Shown here one piece after another: positions 1-5,805 of a stretch of 8,613 bases of DNA. The notes below the pieces were generated by a model. The model was not told the origin of the DNA. It made no database searches and was given only the letters and a program-made list of their open reading frames with translations. The first letter of the stretch is position 1. Each line of letters opens with the position of its first letter. Position numbers and translations under genes: made by a program. The DNA comes from a bacterium (GTDB lineage: Bacteria; Patescibacteria; Gracilibacteria; 1-14-2-50-48-13), in the NCBI GenBank assembly GCA_030430105.1, contig JAUIFW010000042.1, positions 1-8,613 on the forward strand, in the 5' to 3' direction.

Positions 1-1344
1 TTAGATATTGAGTCTCTCCTTATCCAATACATGGCTGCAGAGAATAGATATATTCTGCAGAATGGAAATGGAGGTTTAAGGAGCCACAACTACTATAATA
101 AGGAGTTGTATCAAGCAAAATTTGAGCTCATTTGGGAAGATCTCAAGGATATGGGGATTGTTTCGAAAACACTTCATGAATTAAGAAATTCAGACTTATT
201 CAAGTTTTCCCCATACAAGGTGCTAACAGAGGAGCAAATGAACTTTGTGGAGTACTTTATGGACTATTTTGAGATAAATAAGGATTCCTACCTCATACAT
301 GGTGGACCTGGTACAGGAAAGTCAGTTCTGGCAGTGTATCTGCTCAAACATCTCGTGGATACTCAAGGGTTCACAAATGACGATATCGCACTGGTTGTTC
401 CTATGACTTCATTGAGAACCACAATAAAATCTGTCTTCAAAAATGTACAAGGACTATCAGCAGGAATGGTTATTGGTCCTGCAGAAGTTGTAAGAAAACA
501 GTATAAGCTGTTGGTGGTTGATGAAGCTCATAGATTAAAGCGTAGAAAGAATATAACCAACTACCAGAGTTTTGATACTATTAACAAACAACTAGGCTTC
601 GGAGAGGAAGGTACGGAGTTGGATTGGATTCTAGCTAGCTCTGAGAGGCAAATATTTTTTTATGATGCTGGACAATCCATTAGGCCTTCAGACATCCCTA
701 GGGTCAGGTTTCAAAGAATGCAGGCGGTGGAATATAGATTAACAGAGCAGCTGCGTATTCAAGCAGGAAGTGAAGTAGAAGCATTTGTCGCTAGTATTTT
801 GGGAGAACCTACCAAGAGTACCTTTCACTTCCCAAACTACGATCTTCAGCTATTTGAAGACATGGAAAAGATGGTGGATGCTATACGTAAAAAAAATGAA
901 GAGCATACGCTATGTAGACTTGTTGCAGGGTATGCATGGGATTGGAAGAGCAAGGGAGACACTACTGGAAGTGTCCATGATATAGAAATTGAAGGGATAA
1001 AGTTGAAATGGAATTCTACTACGAAAGACTGGGTGAATGCTCCAAACTCCATCAATGAGGTAGGATGTATCCATACGATCCAGGGGTACGAGCTCAACTA
1101 CGTGGGGGTAATCATTGGGCCAGAATTGTCCTTTGATAAAGATACTCAGCAAATAGTTATAAATCGAAAGTTTTACAAGGACAAAAATGGTCATAGAGGT
1201 GTGTTTGATGATGAGGAGCTGAAGCCTTATATCATCAATATATATAGGACGCTGTTAACTAGGGGTATTAAGGGGTTGTACCTATATGTAGTTGATCCAC
1301 TATTAAGGACACATACAAGAAGTCTTATGCAAAAAGTCCTATAG
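1..1344 (+). CDS. DUF2075 family P-loop NTPase/helicase-like protein, 5' end cut by window
   Basis: The frame is open from base 1, so the true start lies outside; the first ATG (31) is probably internal. Numbering from that ATG, Walker A GGPGTGKS is at 91-98 and the Walker B/DEAH box (LLVVDEAH) at 160-167. A late helicase-like segment IHTIQGYELNYVGV follows near 348-360, and YRTLLTRGIKGLYLYV near 405-420. This order matches the DUF2075 superfamily-1-like NTPases. Family knowledge: many such proteins carry an N-terminal GIY-YIG nuclease domain followed by a linker like the AENR..LQNGNGGLR..NYYN stretch seen here, so the missing part may be a nuclease; this is inference. The predicted role is ATP-driven nucleic-acid remodelling; the biological function is not established, and links to mobile or defence DNA are only suggested by context. 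Base composition is AT-rich compared with the core genes downstream. The stop is TAG at 1342-1344; an XRE-type gene follows after 106 nt. Confidence 0.85.
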   Translation, partial: LDIESLLIQYMAAENRYILQNGNGGLRSHNYYNKELYQAKFELIWEDLKDMGIVSKTLHELRNSDLFKFSPYKVLTEEQMNFVEYFMDYFEINKDSYLIHGGPGTGKSVLAVYLLKHLVDTQGFTNDDIALVVPMTSLRTTIKSVFKNVQGLSAGMVIGPAEVVRKQYKLLVVDEAHRLKRRKNITNYQSFDTINKQLGFGEEGTELDWILASSERQIFFYDAGQSIRPSDIPRVRFQRMQAVEYRLTEQLRIQAGSEVEAFVASILGEPTKSTFHFPNYDLQLFEDMEKMVDAIRKKNEEHTLCRLVAGYAWDWKSKGDTTGSVHDIEIEGIKLKWNSTTKDWVNAPNSINEVGCIHTIQGYELNYVGVIIGPELSFDKDTQQIVINRKFYKDKNGHRGVFDDEELKPYIINIYRTLLTRGIKGLYLYVVDPLLRTHTRSLMQKVL

Positions 1345-1391
1345 TAGGCTGTGTTGTTATAAATTTGAGCAAAGAAAGTCTTAAAAATGCT

Positions 1392-1408
1392 AAGTCAAGA
1401 GTTGACTT
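1392..1408. promoter_or_regulatory. Perfect inverted repeat upstream of the XRE-type gene, candidate operator
   Basis: AAGTCAA-GAG-TTGACTT is a perfect 7-bp inverted repeat with a 3-nt spacer, 42 nt before the regulator ATG. A further AAGTC half site begins at 1376, 16 nt upstream of the first arm. No T-run follows, so it is not a terminator for the upstream gene. XRE-family proteins often bind such dyads in their own promoter, which makes autoregulation a reasonable inference. The right arm contains TTGACT, which resembles a -35 box. The best -10 (TAATAT, 1426-1431) would put the transcript start inside the Shine-Dalgarno, so the promoter itself is not assigned. Confidence 0.45.
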
Positions 1409-1434
1409 GTGTAATTAATAATGAATAATATAAA

Positions 1435-1444
1435 AAAGGAGGAT
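1435..1444 (+). promoter_or_regulatory. Shine-Dalgarno sequence that fixes the XRE gene start
   Basis: AAAGGAGGAT is a near-perfect Shine-Dalgarno ending 6 nt before the ATG at 1451. It lies downstream of another in-frame ATG at 1421, so that earlier ATG is not the likely start. It is the strongest ribosome binding site in the window and contrasts with the weak or absent sites in front of the genes after 3050. Confidence 0.85.
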
Positions 1445-1450
1445 GAGCAT

Positions 1451-2083
1451 ATGGCGAAATATAAACATGACCCAAGCGTGCTCAAGGAAGTTGGGGCACT
1501 ATATAGAAAGTATCGTAAGGCTAAAGGTTGGACGCAGCTGGATCTAGCAAAGATGCTGGGTATATCTAAAGCTGGAGTGTCTGGCGTTGAGTTGGGGTAC
1601 AGTCACCCTCATAAAGTGCAAAGTCCAAGATGGTGGACGATGTTAGAGCTATCAAGCTTTGATAGGAGTAAGGTGAAAAAGTTACTTAAATATCAATTCA
1701 CGGAAGGCGAAGAAGAGTTTCTTAGAAGCGGTCTAGTAATTGTGCAATTCGTCAGTACGTTGCCAGATCTTAGAGATTCAACTGAAGAGTTATTGTGCAA
1801 GACAACAAGCCTAAGCGAAGAATATTCCCTGTGCTATATTGATGGGAAGAAGGCCTTGCTTTGGACCTGTTTCAAAGGAGAAATACAAAACCTGTACTCT
1901 ACAGAAATAGAATATGCTTTACAGGTGTTTTTGGGGAAAGAACTAGATCAAGCGCTGGTAACCATTGACGAGAAGGTAAGACTGATTGATGTTGCGCCTT
2001 CGATTAAGCCCCTGGAAGAACTTGGAATGAGGATCTATAATTCATCAGATGTGCATTATTACCTCACTCAAGCAGAATATTGA
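1451..2083 (+). CDS. XRE-type helix-turn-helix protein with uncharacterised C-terminal domain
   Basis: The 210-residue protein has an N-terminal Cro/C1-type helix-turn-helix at about residues 11-50. Its key stretch is GWTQLDLAKMLGISKAGVSGVE, with the usual T-Q-x-x-L-A...G-[IV]-S-x-x-x-V-S pattern. The remainder (about 75-210) is a mixed acidic/hydrophobic domain that I do not recognise; it has no transmembrane segment and no obvious peptidase or cupin motif. It probably acts as a DNA-binding regulator of itself and perhaps of neighbouring accessory genes; a palindrome at 1392-1408 is the candidate site. The start at 1451 is chosen for its strong Shine-Dalgarno. Upstream lies the DUF2075 gene; downstream a terminator ends the transcript. 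It could alternatively be an antitoxin-like or phage-type repressor, but no toxin partner is evident. Confidence 0.8.
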   Translation: MAKYKHDPSVLKEVGALYRKYRKAKGWTQLDLAKMLGISKAGVSGVELGYSHPHKVQSPRWWTMLELSSFDRSKVKKLLKYQFTEGEEEFLRSGLVIVQFVSTLPDLRDSTEELLCKTTSLSEEYSLCYIDGKKALLWTCFKGEIQNLYSTEIEYALQVFLGKELDQALVTIDEKVRLIDVAPSIKPLEELGMRIYNSSDVHYYLTQAEY

Positions 2084-2095
2084 TATCTTAAAGAG

Positions 2096-2122
2096 AGGGG
2101 GCATACCAAGTGCCCCTTTTTT
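2096..2122 (+). terminator. Intrinsic terminator after the XRE-type gene
   Basis: GGGGCA (2098-2103) pairs with TGCCCC (2111-2116) across a 7-nt loop and is followed by six T (2117-2122). Extra A/G bases on the 5' side can extend the stem into the T-run. It starts 13 nt after the UGA stop at 2083, which also supports UGA being a true stop here. Confidence 0.85.
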
Positions 2123-2204
2123 ATACATCAGTTTTCCCTAAATGATGTGAGTAGGTAGTGCTTTTTCTCAATTAAATGTATGCTTTGAATAGAAGTATAA
2201 AAAC

Positions 2205-2783
2205 ATGGCTATGAAAAAATTTATAGTGATCACAGGGCCTCAGGCTGTAGGAAAGATGACGGTTGGCCATGAAATTGAAAAGTTAACTGGGTTCAAAGTA
2301 TTTCATAACCATGTGGTCATTGAAATGGTTGATCCTTTTCTAAGTTACGGAACAAAGGAGGGGCGAAAGCTTGTAGATACAATAAGAGATGAAATGTTTG
2401 ACGCTATTGCTAGTTCAAATATGCCAGGGCTTATTTTTACTTTTGTGTGGGCTTTCGGTCAGGAGGGGGAAAAAGAGTATGTAGACAAGGTATGCAAGAT
2501 ATTTGAAAATAAGGGTAGTGATATATATATTGTTGAATTAGAGGCAGATATAGATGCTAGGTTAGCAAGGAATGTTACTCCTCATAGGCTTGAACATAAA
2601 CCCTCAAAGCGAGACATAGAGTTCTCAAGAAATAATCTTCTTGAGTCGAATATCAGGTATAGACTCAATTCTACCCCCGGGGAAATTACTAGAGAGAACT
2701 ATATAAGGATCAATAATACGAAGCTTTCAGCTGAGGAAGTTGCAAAAAAGATAGTGGAAGAGTTTGAATTGGAAAAGAAATGA
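2205..2783 (+). CDS. P-loop AAA/shikimate-kinase-like small-molecule kinase family protein
   Basis: The protein is 192 residues, or 190 if the second ATG at 2211 is used; neither has a convincing Shine-Dalgarno. The N-terminus is a beta strand plus P-loop, ITGPQAVGKMT (residues 9-19), where Met follows the Lys and Thr comes one later. This GKMT form recurs in a family of uncharacterised P-loop kinases resembling shikimate and nucleoside kinases. A LID-like basic stretch, RNVTPHRLEHKPSKRDIE, lies near 142-159. The fold suggests ATP-dependent phosphorylation of a small molecule; the substrate is unknown. Chloramphenicol-phosphotransferase-like or zeta-toxin-like kinases are distant alternatives, but no specific motif points to them. 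The gene is AT-rich like the two before it. It ends with UGA four bases before the tRNA-His terminator, so the two units converge. Confidence 0.75.
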   Translation: MAMKKFIVITGPQAVGKMTVGHEIEKLTGFKVFHNHVVIEMVDPFLSYGTKEGRKLVDTIRDEMFDAIASSNMPGLIFTFVWAFGQEGEKEYVDKVCKIFENKGSDIYIVELEADIDARLARNVTPHRLEHKPSKRDIEFSRNNLLESNIRYRLNSTPGEITRENYIRINNTKLSAEEVAKKIVEEFELEKK

Positions 2784-2786
2784 CAG

Positions 2787-2818
2787 AAAAAAAAGTAGCG
2801 TACGTTAAACGCAACTTT
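2787..2818 (-). terminator. Intrinsic terminator for tRNA-His (minus strand)
   Basis: On the plus strand AAAGTAGCGT (2792-2801) and ACGCAACTTT (2809-2818) form a stem with one A/A mismatch (2797/2813) and a 7-nt loop. Read on the minus strand, the stem is followed by a T-run corresponding to the eight A at 2787-2794. It lies 32 nt past the tRNA 3' end and right after the stop of the converging kinase gene. The plus strand has only three T after the stem, so it mainly serves the minus strand. Confidence 0.7.
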
Positions 2819-2850
2819 AGGATGTAGAGTGAGGGGTATAGTTAACTTTT

Positions 2851-2926
2851 TGGGGTGAACGAAGGGACTCGAACCCTCAACCACTCGGACCACAACCGAG
2901 GGCTCTACCATTGAGCTACGTTCACC
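2851..2926 (-). tRNA. trnH: tRNA-His(GUG) with encoded G-1 and CCA
   Basis: The minus strand folds into a full cloverleaf. The acceptor stem is 8 bp, GGTGAACG against CGTTCACC, including the extra G-1:C73 pair that is the identity mark of tRNA-His. The D arm is GCTC/GAGC, the anticodon stem CTCGG/CCGAG with loop TTGTGGT, and the anticodon GTG is at plus positions 2891-2893. The T arm has GAGGG and CCCTT around TTCGAGT. The CCA end is encoded (plus TGG at 2851-2853). A promoter (2971-2998) and a terminator (2787-2818) flank it. Its 3' end faces the AT-rich accessory block, making it a plausible integration site. Confidence 0.97.
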
Positions 2927-2970
2927 ATAGGTAGGTAGTCTAGCACGCTAATCACGTGTAAGACGCTGCA

Positions 2971-2998
2971 ATCCTAGCAAAAAGCAGGTATTTGACAA
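2971..2998 (-). promoter_or_regulatory. Promoter for tRNA-His
   Basis: On the minus strand the -35 is TTGTCA (plus 2993-2998) and the -10 is TAGGAT (plus 2971-2976), with 16 nt between. A TGC just before the -10 gives an extended -10 element. Transcription would start near 2964, leaving a 5' leader of about 38 nt before the mature tRNA. Confidence 0.6.
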
Positions 2999-3000
2999 GG

Positions 3001-3026
3001 AAAAATGCATCCCGTCCGACGCGATG
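3001..3026 (-). terminator. Weak terminator after the 2TM protein gene
   Basis: On the minus strand CATC-G-CG and CG-G-GATG (plus 3008-3026) pair with one mismatch and a 5-nt loop. Two bases later come five T (plus A at 3001-3005). The stem is short, so read-through into tRNA-His is possible. Confidence 0.4.
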
Positions 3027-3061
3027 ACCTAAGACCTGAGCCCTAGGACCTAAGCCCTATC
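3027..3061. repeat. Heptamer tandem array 1 (unit like ACCTAAG)
   Basis: Five abutting 7-bp units with consensus (A/C)CCT(A/G)AG run through 3027-3061: ACCTAAG, ACCTGAG, CCCTAGG, ACCTAAG and CCCTATC. The array overlaps the last codons and the TAG stop (plus CTA, 3050-3052) of the minus-strand 2TM gene. The same 7-bp period, with other unit sequences, recurs at 4807-4848, 6501-6542 and 8334-8375. Confidence 0.7.
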
Positions 3062-3406
3062 ATCCTCCATCTTCGCCTCCACCTCCGCATTCTTGTCCGC
3101 CGCCACCTTCTCCGCCATAGCCACATACTCCTCCGCTTTTTTATGGAGCTTCGCCTCCGCCTTGTCCTTCTTCTTCTCCCCGAAGGTCCCCTCCAGCTCA
3201 AGCATCTTGTACATCTGGAATGCCACAAGGGTGAGCCACAGAATCAGTGGGTAGAAAAACCAGTAGATTTCAGGCGTGAACACAAAATTCACAACTGTAA
3301 TAATCACAAAGAACACACTCATTAAAAAGGATCGTATAGACCCCGTTAGGCCAATAATATTCCTCTCGCGAAACATCTGCACGGCTTCTTGTACTGTCTT
3401 TGTCAT
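3050..3406 (-). CDS. Small two-transmembrane (2TM-like) protein with charged C-terminal tail
   Basis: The ATG at 3406 gives 118 residues; a longer frame back to 3490 would need a TTG start and lacks support. Two hydrophobic segments, about 26-44 and 47-66, are joined by a very short TPE turn. This resembles the 2TM domain, in which a helical hairpin sits in the inner membrane. The rest (about 77-118) is Lys/Glu/Ala-rich, likely a cytoplasmic helix or coiled coil. The role is unknown; 2TM-type domains are sometimes membrane anchors or accompany sensor proteins, but no enzymatic part is present here. A good -10 (TATACT) with -35 TTGTGG lies 26 nt upstream; no Shine-Dalgarno is visible. The stop codon is made by a heptamer repeat unit. 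The gene is divergent from tyrS. Confidence 0.7.
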   Translation of the reverse strand: MTKTVQEAVQMFRERNIIGLTGSIRSFLMSVFFVIITVVNFVFTPEIYWFFYPLILWLTLVAFQMYKMLELEGTFGEKKKDKAEAKLHKKAEEYVAMAEKVAADKNAEVEAKMEDDRA

Positions 3407-3432
3407 GGTGGTGGGGCTAGATATGCACCTAA

Positions 3433-3460
3433 AGTATACAAGATCCATGGGTATCCACAA
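3433..3460 (-). promoter_or_regulatory. Candidate promoter of the 2TM gene
   Basis: On the minus strand TATACT (plus 3433-3438) is a five-of-six match to a -10. TTGTGG (plus 3455-3460) lies 16 nt upstream as a weak -35. The start of transcription would be near 3427, leaving about 20 nt before the ATG at 3406. Confidence 0.45.
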
Positions 3461-3481
3461 TAGTCTGCAACCACAGTTCGC

Positions 3482-3510
3482 TTGTGGCAAGCTCTCACCT
3501 GGTGTACAAA
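3482..3510 (+). promoter_or_regulatory. Possible weak promoter of tyrS
   Basis: TTGTGG (3482-3487) and TACAAA (3505-3510) are separated by 17 nt, just ahead of tyrS. The match is weak (3/6 and 4/6). The same TTGTGG hexamer serves the divergent candidate promoter. No T-box consensus is seen in the 132-nt divergent region. Confidence 0.25.
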
Positions 3511-3538
3511 GAAACCACTAGATTCAACGCAAGGAATT

Positions 3539-4762
3539 ATGCAGGTCATCACGGACGAACAGCGCATCGACGAGCTTCTCGAGCGATCGGTGGAAGAAAT
3601 CCTTCCTGGGAAGGACAAGCTGAAGAAGCTTCTCATGTCAGGGAAACGGCTCAAGGTATATATCGGGACAGACGCAACGGGAACGTCGCTGCATCTCGGT
3701 CATGCCACCAACTATATGGTGCTTGAAAAATTCCGTGCGCTTGGACACGAAGCTATTCTTCTCATCGGAGACTTTACCGCGCGTATTGGTGATCCTACGG
3801 ACAAGGAGGCGGCTCGCACGCAGCTCACTCGAGAGGACGTGAAGCGGCATGTGGAGTCTTGGCTTCCGCAGATCGAGCCCGTGCTCGACCTCTACAACAA
3901 GGAAAATCCTGTGCGCATCGTGTACAACCACGATTGGCTTTCAAAGATGAGCTTCGAGGATGTGATCGAACTATCCAGCCATTTCACGGTGCAGCGTATG
4001 CTCGAGCGAGATATGTTTGAGAAGCGTATGGCGGAGCAAAAGCCTATTTACCTTCACGAGTTTTTTTACCCACTCATGCAGGGATACGACTCTGTAGAAC
4101 TAGAGGTGGATGTGGAGCTCTGTGGAAATGATCAGAAGTTCAACGCACTAGCTGGTCGAACCCTTCTTCGCCAGTACAAGGACAAGGAGAAGTCTGTGTT
4201 TATTACCACGCTCTTAGAAAACCCTGTGACAGGCGAAAAGATGATGTCCAAGAGTCTTGGAACGGGAGTATTCCTGGATACCACAGCGGAAGACATGTAC
4301 GGGAAACTCATGTCCCAGGCGGATGAAAATATTCCACAGATCTTCATGGACTGTTCCTATGCTCCTATGTCGGAAGTGAAGGAAATCGAGAAGGAGCTCG
4401 CATCTGGTGTAAACCCAAGGGATATCAAGATGCGTCTCGCGAAGGAAATCACCACTATCTACCATGGTGAGGAGGCTGCGCAGGCGGCAGAGGAGTACTT
4501 TGTGCGAACGATTCAGAATAAGGAGGCGCCAGAGGATATGCCGGAACTGCGTGTTGGGGAGCCCATGAATATTGTCGATGTATTGGTGGAGGCAGGGCTG
4601 ACGCAGAGTAAGGGAGAGGCAAGAAGGAACATCGCTCAAAACGGAGTAAAGGTTGAGGGTGAGCCTGTGGATGCAGAGTACATGATCGAGCCGACGCAGG
4701 AGGGCGTGGTAGTAAAGAAAGGAAAGCGCCACTTCGTAAGGGTCCTCGCAACAAATACATAG
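3539..4762 (+). CDS. tyrS: Tyrosyl-tRNA synthetase
   Basis: This 407-residue cytoplasmic class I enzyme activates tyrosine with ATP and charges tRNA-Tyr. The HIGH-type motif is HLGH at 52-55 (in YIGTDATGTSLHLGH), and the KMSKS-type loop is KMMSKS at 234-239. Tyrosine-pocket motifs are YPLMQGYDS (177-185) and the GNDQKFN segment (196-202). An S4 RNA-binding domain occupies about 343-402, including a GEARR..I..NGVKVEG core. The KMMSKS form and the LMQGYDS/DVEL patterns fit the TyrZ-like branch rather than the KFGKS branch, by family knowledge. The ATG at 3539 is preferred over the TTG at 3482 because homology begins here and AAGGA lies 3 nt upstream, a tight but usable spacing. Codons are G+C-rich compared with the 1-2783 block. 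A strong bidirectional terminator follows. Confidence 0.95.
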   Translation: MQVITDEQRIDELLERSVEEILPGKDKLKKLLMSGKRLKVYIGTDATGTSLHLGHATNYMVLEKFRALGHEAILLIGDFTARIGDPTDKEAARTQLTREDVKRHVESWLPQIEPVLDLYNKENPVRIVYNHDWLSKMSFEDVIELSSHFTVQRMLERDMFEKRMAEQKPIYLHEFFYPLMQGYDSVELEVDVELCGNDQKFNALAGRTLLRQYKDKEKSVFITTLLENPVTGEKMMSKSLGTGVFLDTTAEDMYGKLMSQADENIPQIFMDCSYAPMSEVKEIEKELASGVNPRDIKMRLAKEITTIYHGEEAAQAAEEYFVRTIQNKEAPEDMPELRVGEPMNIVDVLVEAGLTQSKGEARRNIAQNGVKVEGEPVDAEYMIEPTQEGVVVKKGKRHFVRVLATNT

Positions 4763-4806
4763 AAAGATCAAACGTAATTGTACGCACCCACTCTTCTAGA
4801 AGATCC

Positions 4807-4848
4807 AGTGAAAAGTGAATAGTGATCAGTGATCAGATAGAAGTAAAA
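4807..4848. repeat. Heptamer tandem array 2 (unit like AGTGATC)
   Basis: Six abutting 7-bp units fill 4807-4848: AGTGAAA, AGTGAAT, AGTGATC twice, AGATAGA and AGTAAAA. The first four are clear and the last two degenerate. The array lies between tyrS and its terminator, and its final unit is part of the terminator's 5' arm. Confidence 0.65.
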
Positions 4849-4874
4849 ACAGCCCCTTGGGCTGTTTTTACTTC
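4840..4874. terminator. Strong bidirectional terminator between tyrS and the persulfide dioxygenase gene
   Basis: A perfect 16-bp stem pairs 4840-4855 with 4859-4874 around a CTT loop. The GC core is CAGCCC/GGGCTG, flanked by A5 on one side and T5 on the other, so it works on both strands. It holds the TAA stop (plus 4868-4870) and the last Lys codon of the minus-strand gene. Confidence 0.9.
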
Positions 4875-5536
4875 GAATTCTCTAGAATCGACTCCTCAAA
4901 CAACTCAGGCAGCTTCGGATGATGCCCATCCATGGTCTCTACAAATTCCTCAAAGGGAAGTTGAAGCCTTGGGCTCTGCTCCTTTTCCTCCTTGATCGTA
5001 GAGTAGCTTTTTTCTTGGTAGGTATGCCCTGGAGCTACCACCGTCTCTTCTGGAAGCTTGCAGAGTGTTTGGAGGCTTTCATACAGGTCTTTGGAGTTCC
5101 CAAGTTGAAAGTCGGTACGCCCTGTTCCTCCAAGGAGCATGGTGTCTCCTGTGTAGACAGTTCCTTCACCGTAGAGACAGATACTTTCATTGGTATGACC
5201 AGGGGTGTAGAGCACTGTGAAACGATAGGGCCCAACTACTATCTCATCACCATCTGAAAGTCTCCTTGTAACGCGCTTACTTGGACTGTGCTCAGACATG
5301 AGGATATCAGCGCCGGTACGCTCACGAAGTTCAAGAGATCCTGAAATATGGTCAGCATGGGTATGCGTATCGAGGATCCCCGTCAATCTAAGGTCATGTT
5401 CCTCGAGAAAGGACATGTAGGTATCCACATACGTATCGCTCATAGGGTCAATAAGAAGCGCCTCTTTGGAGTCTTGATCGTAGAGGATATAGGTACATGT
5501 ACCATTGTCTGATATGAATTGTTTGGTTGAAATCAT
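4868..5536 (-). CDS. ETHE1-like persulfide dioxygenase (metallo-beta-lactamase fold)
   Basis: This 222-residue protein probably oxidises a low-molecular-weight persulfide to sulfite using a mononuclear iron in the cytoplasm. The metal-binding motif THTHADH has HxHxDH at 58-63; further ligands are His114 (TPGHT) and Asp131 (TGD). Family knowledge places the ETHE1 iron on two His and one Asp, matching His58, His114 and Asp131. The ETHE1 signature GRTDFQ is at 139-144, and a PGHTY segment with His171 follows. ATG 5536 is chosen because the fold begins there; the longer frame would overlap the upstream repressor gene. It is the last gene of the sulfur operon, 10 nt after the repressor stop, with no Shine-Dalgarno, suggesting coupled re-initiation. 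No fused rhodanese domain is present, unlike CstB; the rhodanese is a separate gene. Glyoxalase II is a less likely alternative given GRTDFQ. Confidence 0.85.
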   Translation of the reverse strand: MISTKQFISDNGTCTYILYDQDSKEALLIDPMSDTYVDTYMSFLEEHDLRLTGILDTHTHADHISGSLELRERTGADILMSEHSPSKRVTRRLSDGDEIVVGPYRFTVLYTPGHTNESICLYGEGTVYTGDTMLLGGTGRTDFQLGNSKDLYESLQTLCKLPEETVVAPGHTYQEKSYSTIKEEKEQSPRLQLPFEEFVETMDGHHPKLPELFEESILENSK

Positions 5537-5546
5537 ACTAGGTGTG

Positions 5547-5795
5547 TTATGAACTGGATAGTGTATGGAGTACCTGAGAGAGGTCCTCATGTATATCTGC
5601 AACTGTTCTCCCTTCCTCCATACATTGGCGCATATGATCTTCCACATATGCCGCAGAAAGTGACTGCATAGCTCGCTTAATAGTTTTGAATCGAATCATC
5701 ACGTCCTTGCAGTTCTCTTGCTCGAGGATCGCAGACTCTAGAGCGCTAAGTTGCCCTTGGAGACGATGAATTCTATTGATAAGTGGGTGTTGCAT
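5547..5795 (-). CDS. CsoR/CstR-family transcriptional repressor (DUF156), probable persulfide sensor
   Basis: This 82-residue all-helical DNA-binding protein matches the CsoR/RcnR/FrmR/CstR family through its N-terminal INRIHRLQGQLSALE and the first-helix Cys29 (ENCKDV). His54 and Cys58 follow in EDHMRQCM. In Cu(I)-sensing CsoR a Cys-His-Cys triad binds copper; CstR senses sulfane sulfur with two Cys. All three positions are present here, so residues alone do not decide. The neighbours (rhodanese and persulfide dioxygenase, no copper transporter or chaperone seen) argue for sulfur sensing. It would bind the palindrome at 6340-6359 and repress the operon until persulfide links its cysteines. 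ATG 5795 gives the usual family length and lies 10 nt after the rhodanese stop; an in-frame ATG at 5831 would overlap that gene. No Shine-Dalgarno is visible. Confidence 0.85.
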   Translation of the reverse strand: MQHPLINRIHRLQGQLSALESAILEQENCKDVMIRFKTIKRAMQSLSAAYVEDHMRQCMEEGRTVADIHEDLSQVLHTLSSS

Positions 5796-5805
5796 AGGAG
5801 TGTGG

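Noticed and set aside
1402..1431. Promoter TTGACT-18-TAATAT before the XRE-type gene
   Set aside because: It would start transcription inside the Shine-Dalgarno; the TTGACT is better explained as an arm of the palindrome.
1412..1432. TAATTAA-TAATGAA-TAATATA as a fifth heptamer array
   Set aside because: Only three AT-only units, within low-complexity DNA next to the Shine-Dalgarno; not distinguishable from chance.
2151..2939. GTAGGTAGT at 2151-2159 and 2931-2939 as attachment-site repeats
   Set aside because: Nine bases is too short, and neither copy overlaps the tRNA; expected by chance at low complexity.
3482..3538. Upstream extension of tyrS from TTG 3482
   Set aside because: The extra 19 residues have no synthetase homology that I recognise and would cover the candidate promoter; ATG 3539 has AAGGA just upstream.
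3407..3538. T-box or other amino-acid riboswitch upstream of tyrS
   Set aside because: No T-box consensus or terminator/antiterminator pair is seen, only a 5-bp hairpin (CCACA/TGTGG); the region is short.
4455..4787. Minus-strand 110-codon open frame opposite the end of tyrS
   Set aside because: It is antisense to a certain gene and Pro/Ser/Leu-rich as expected from the complementary frame, with no start signal.
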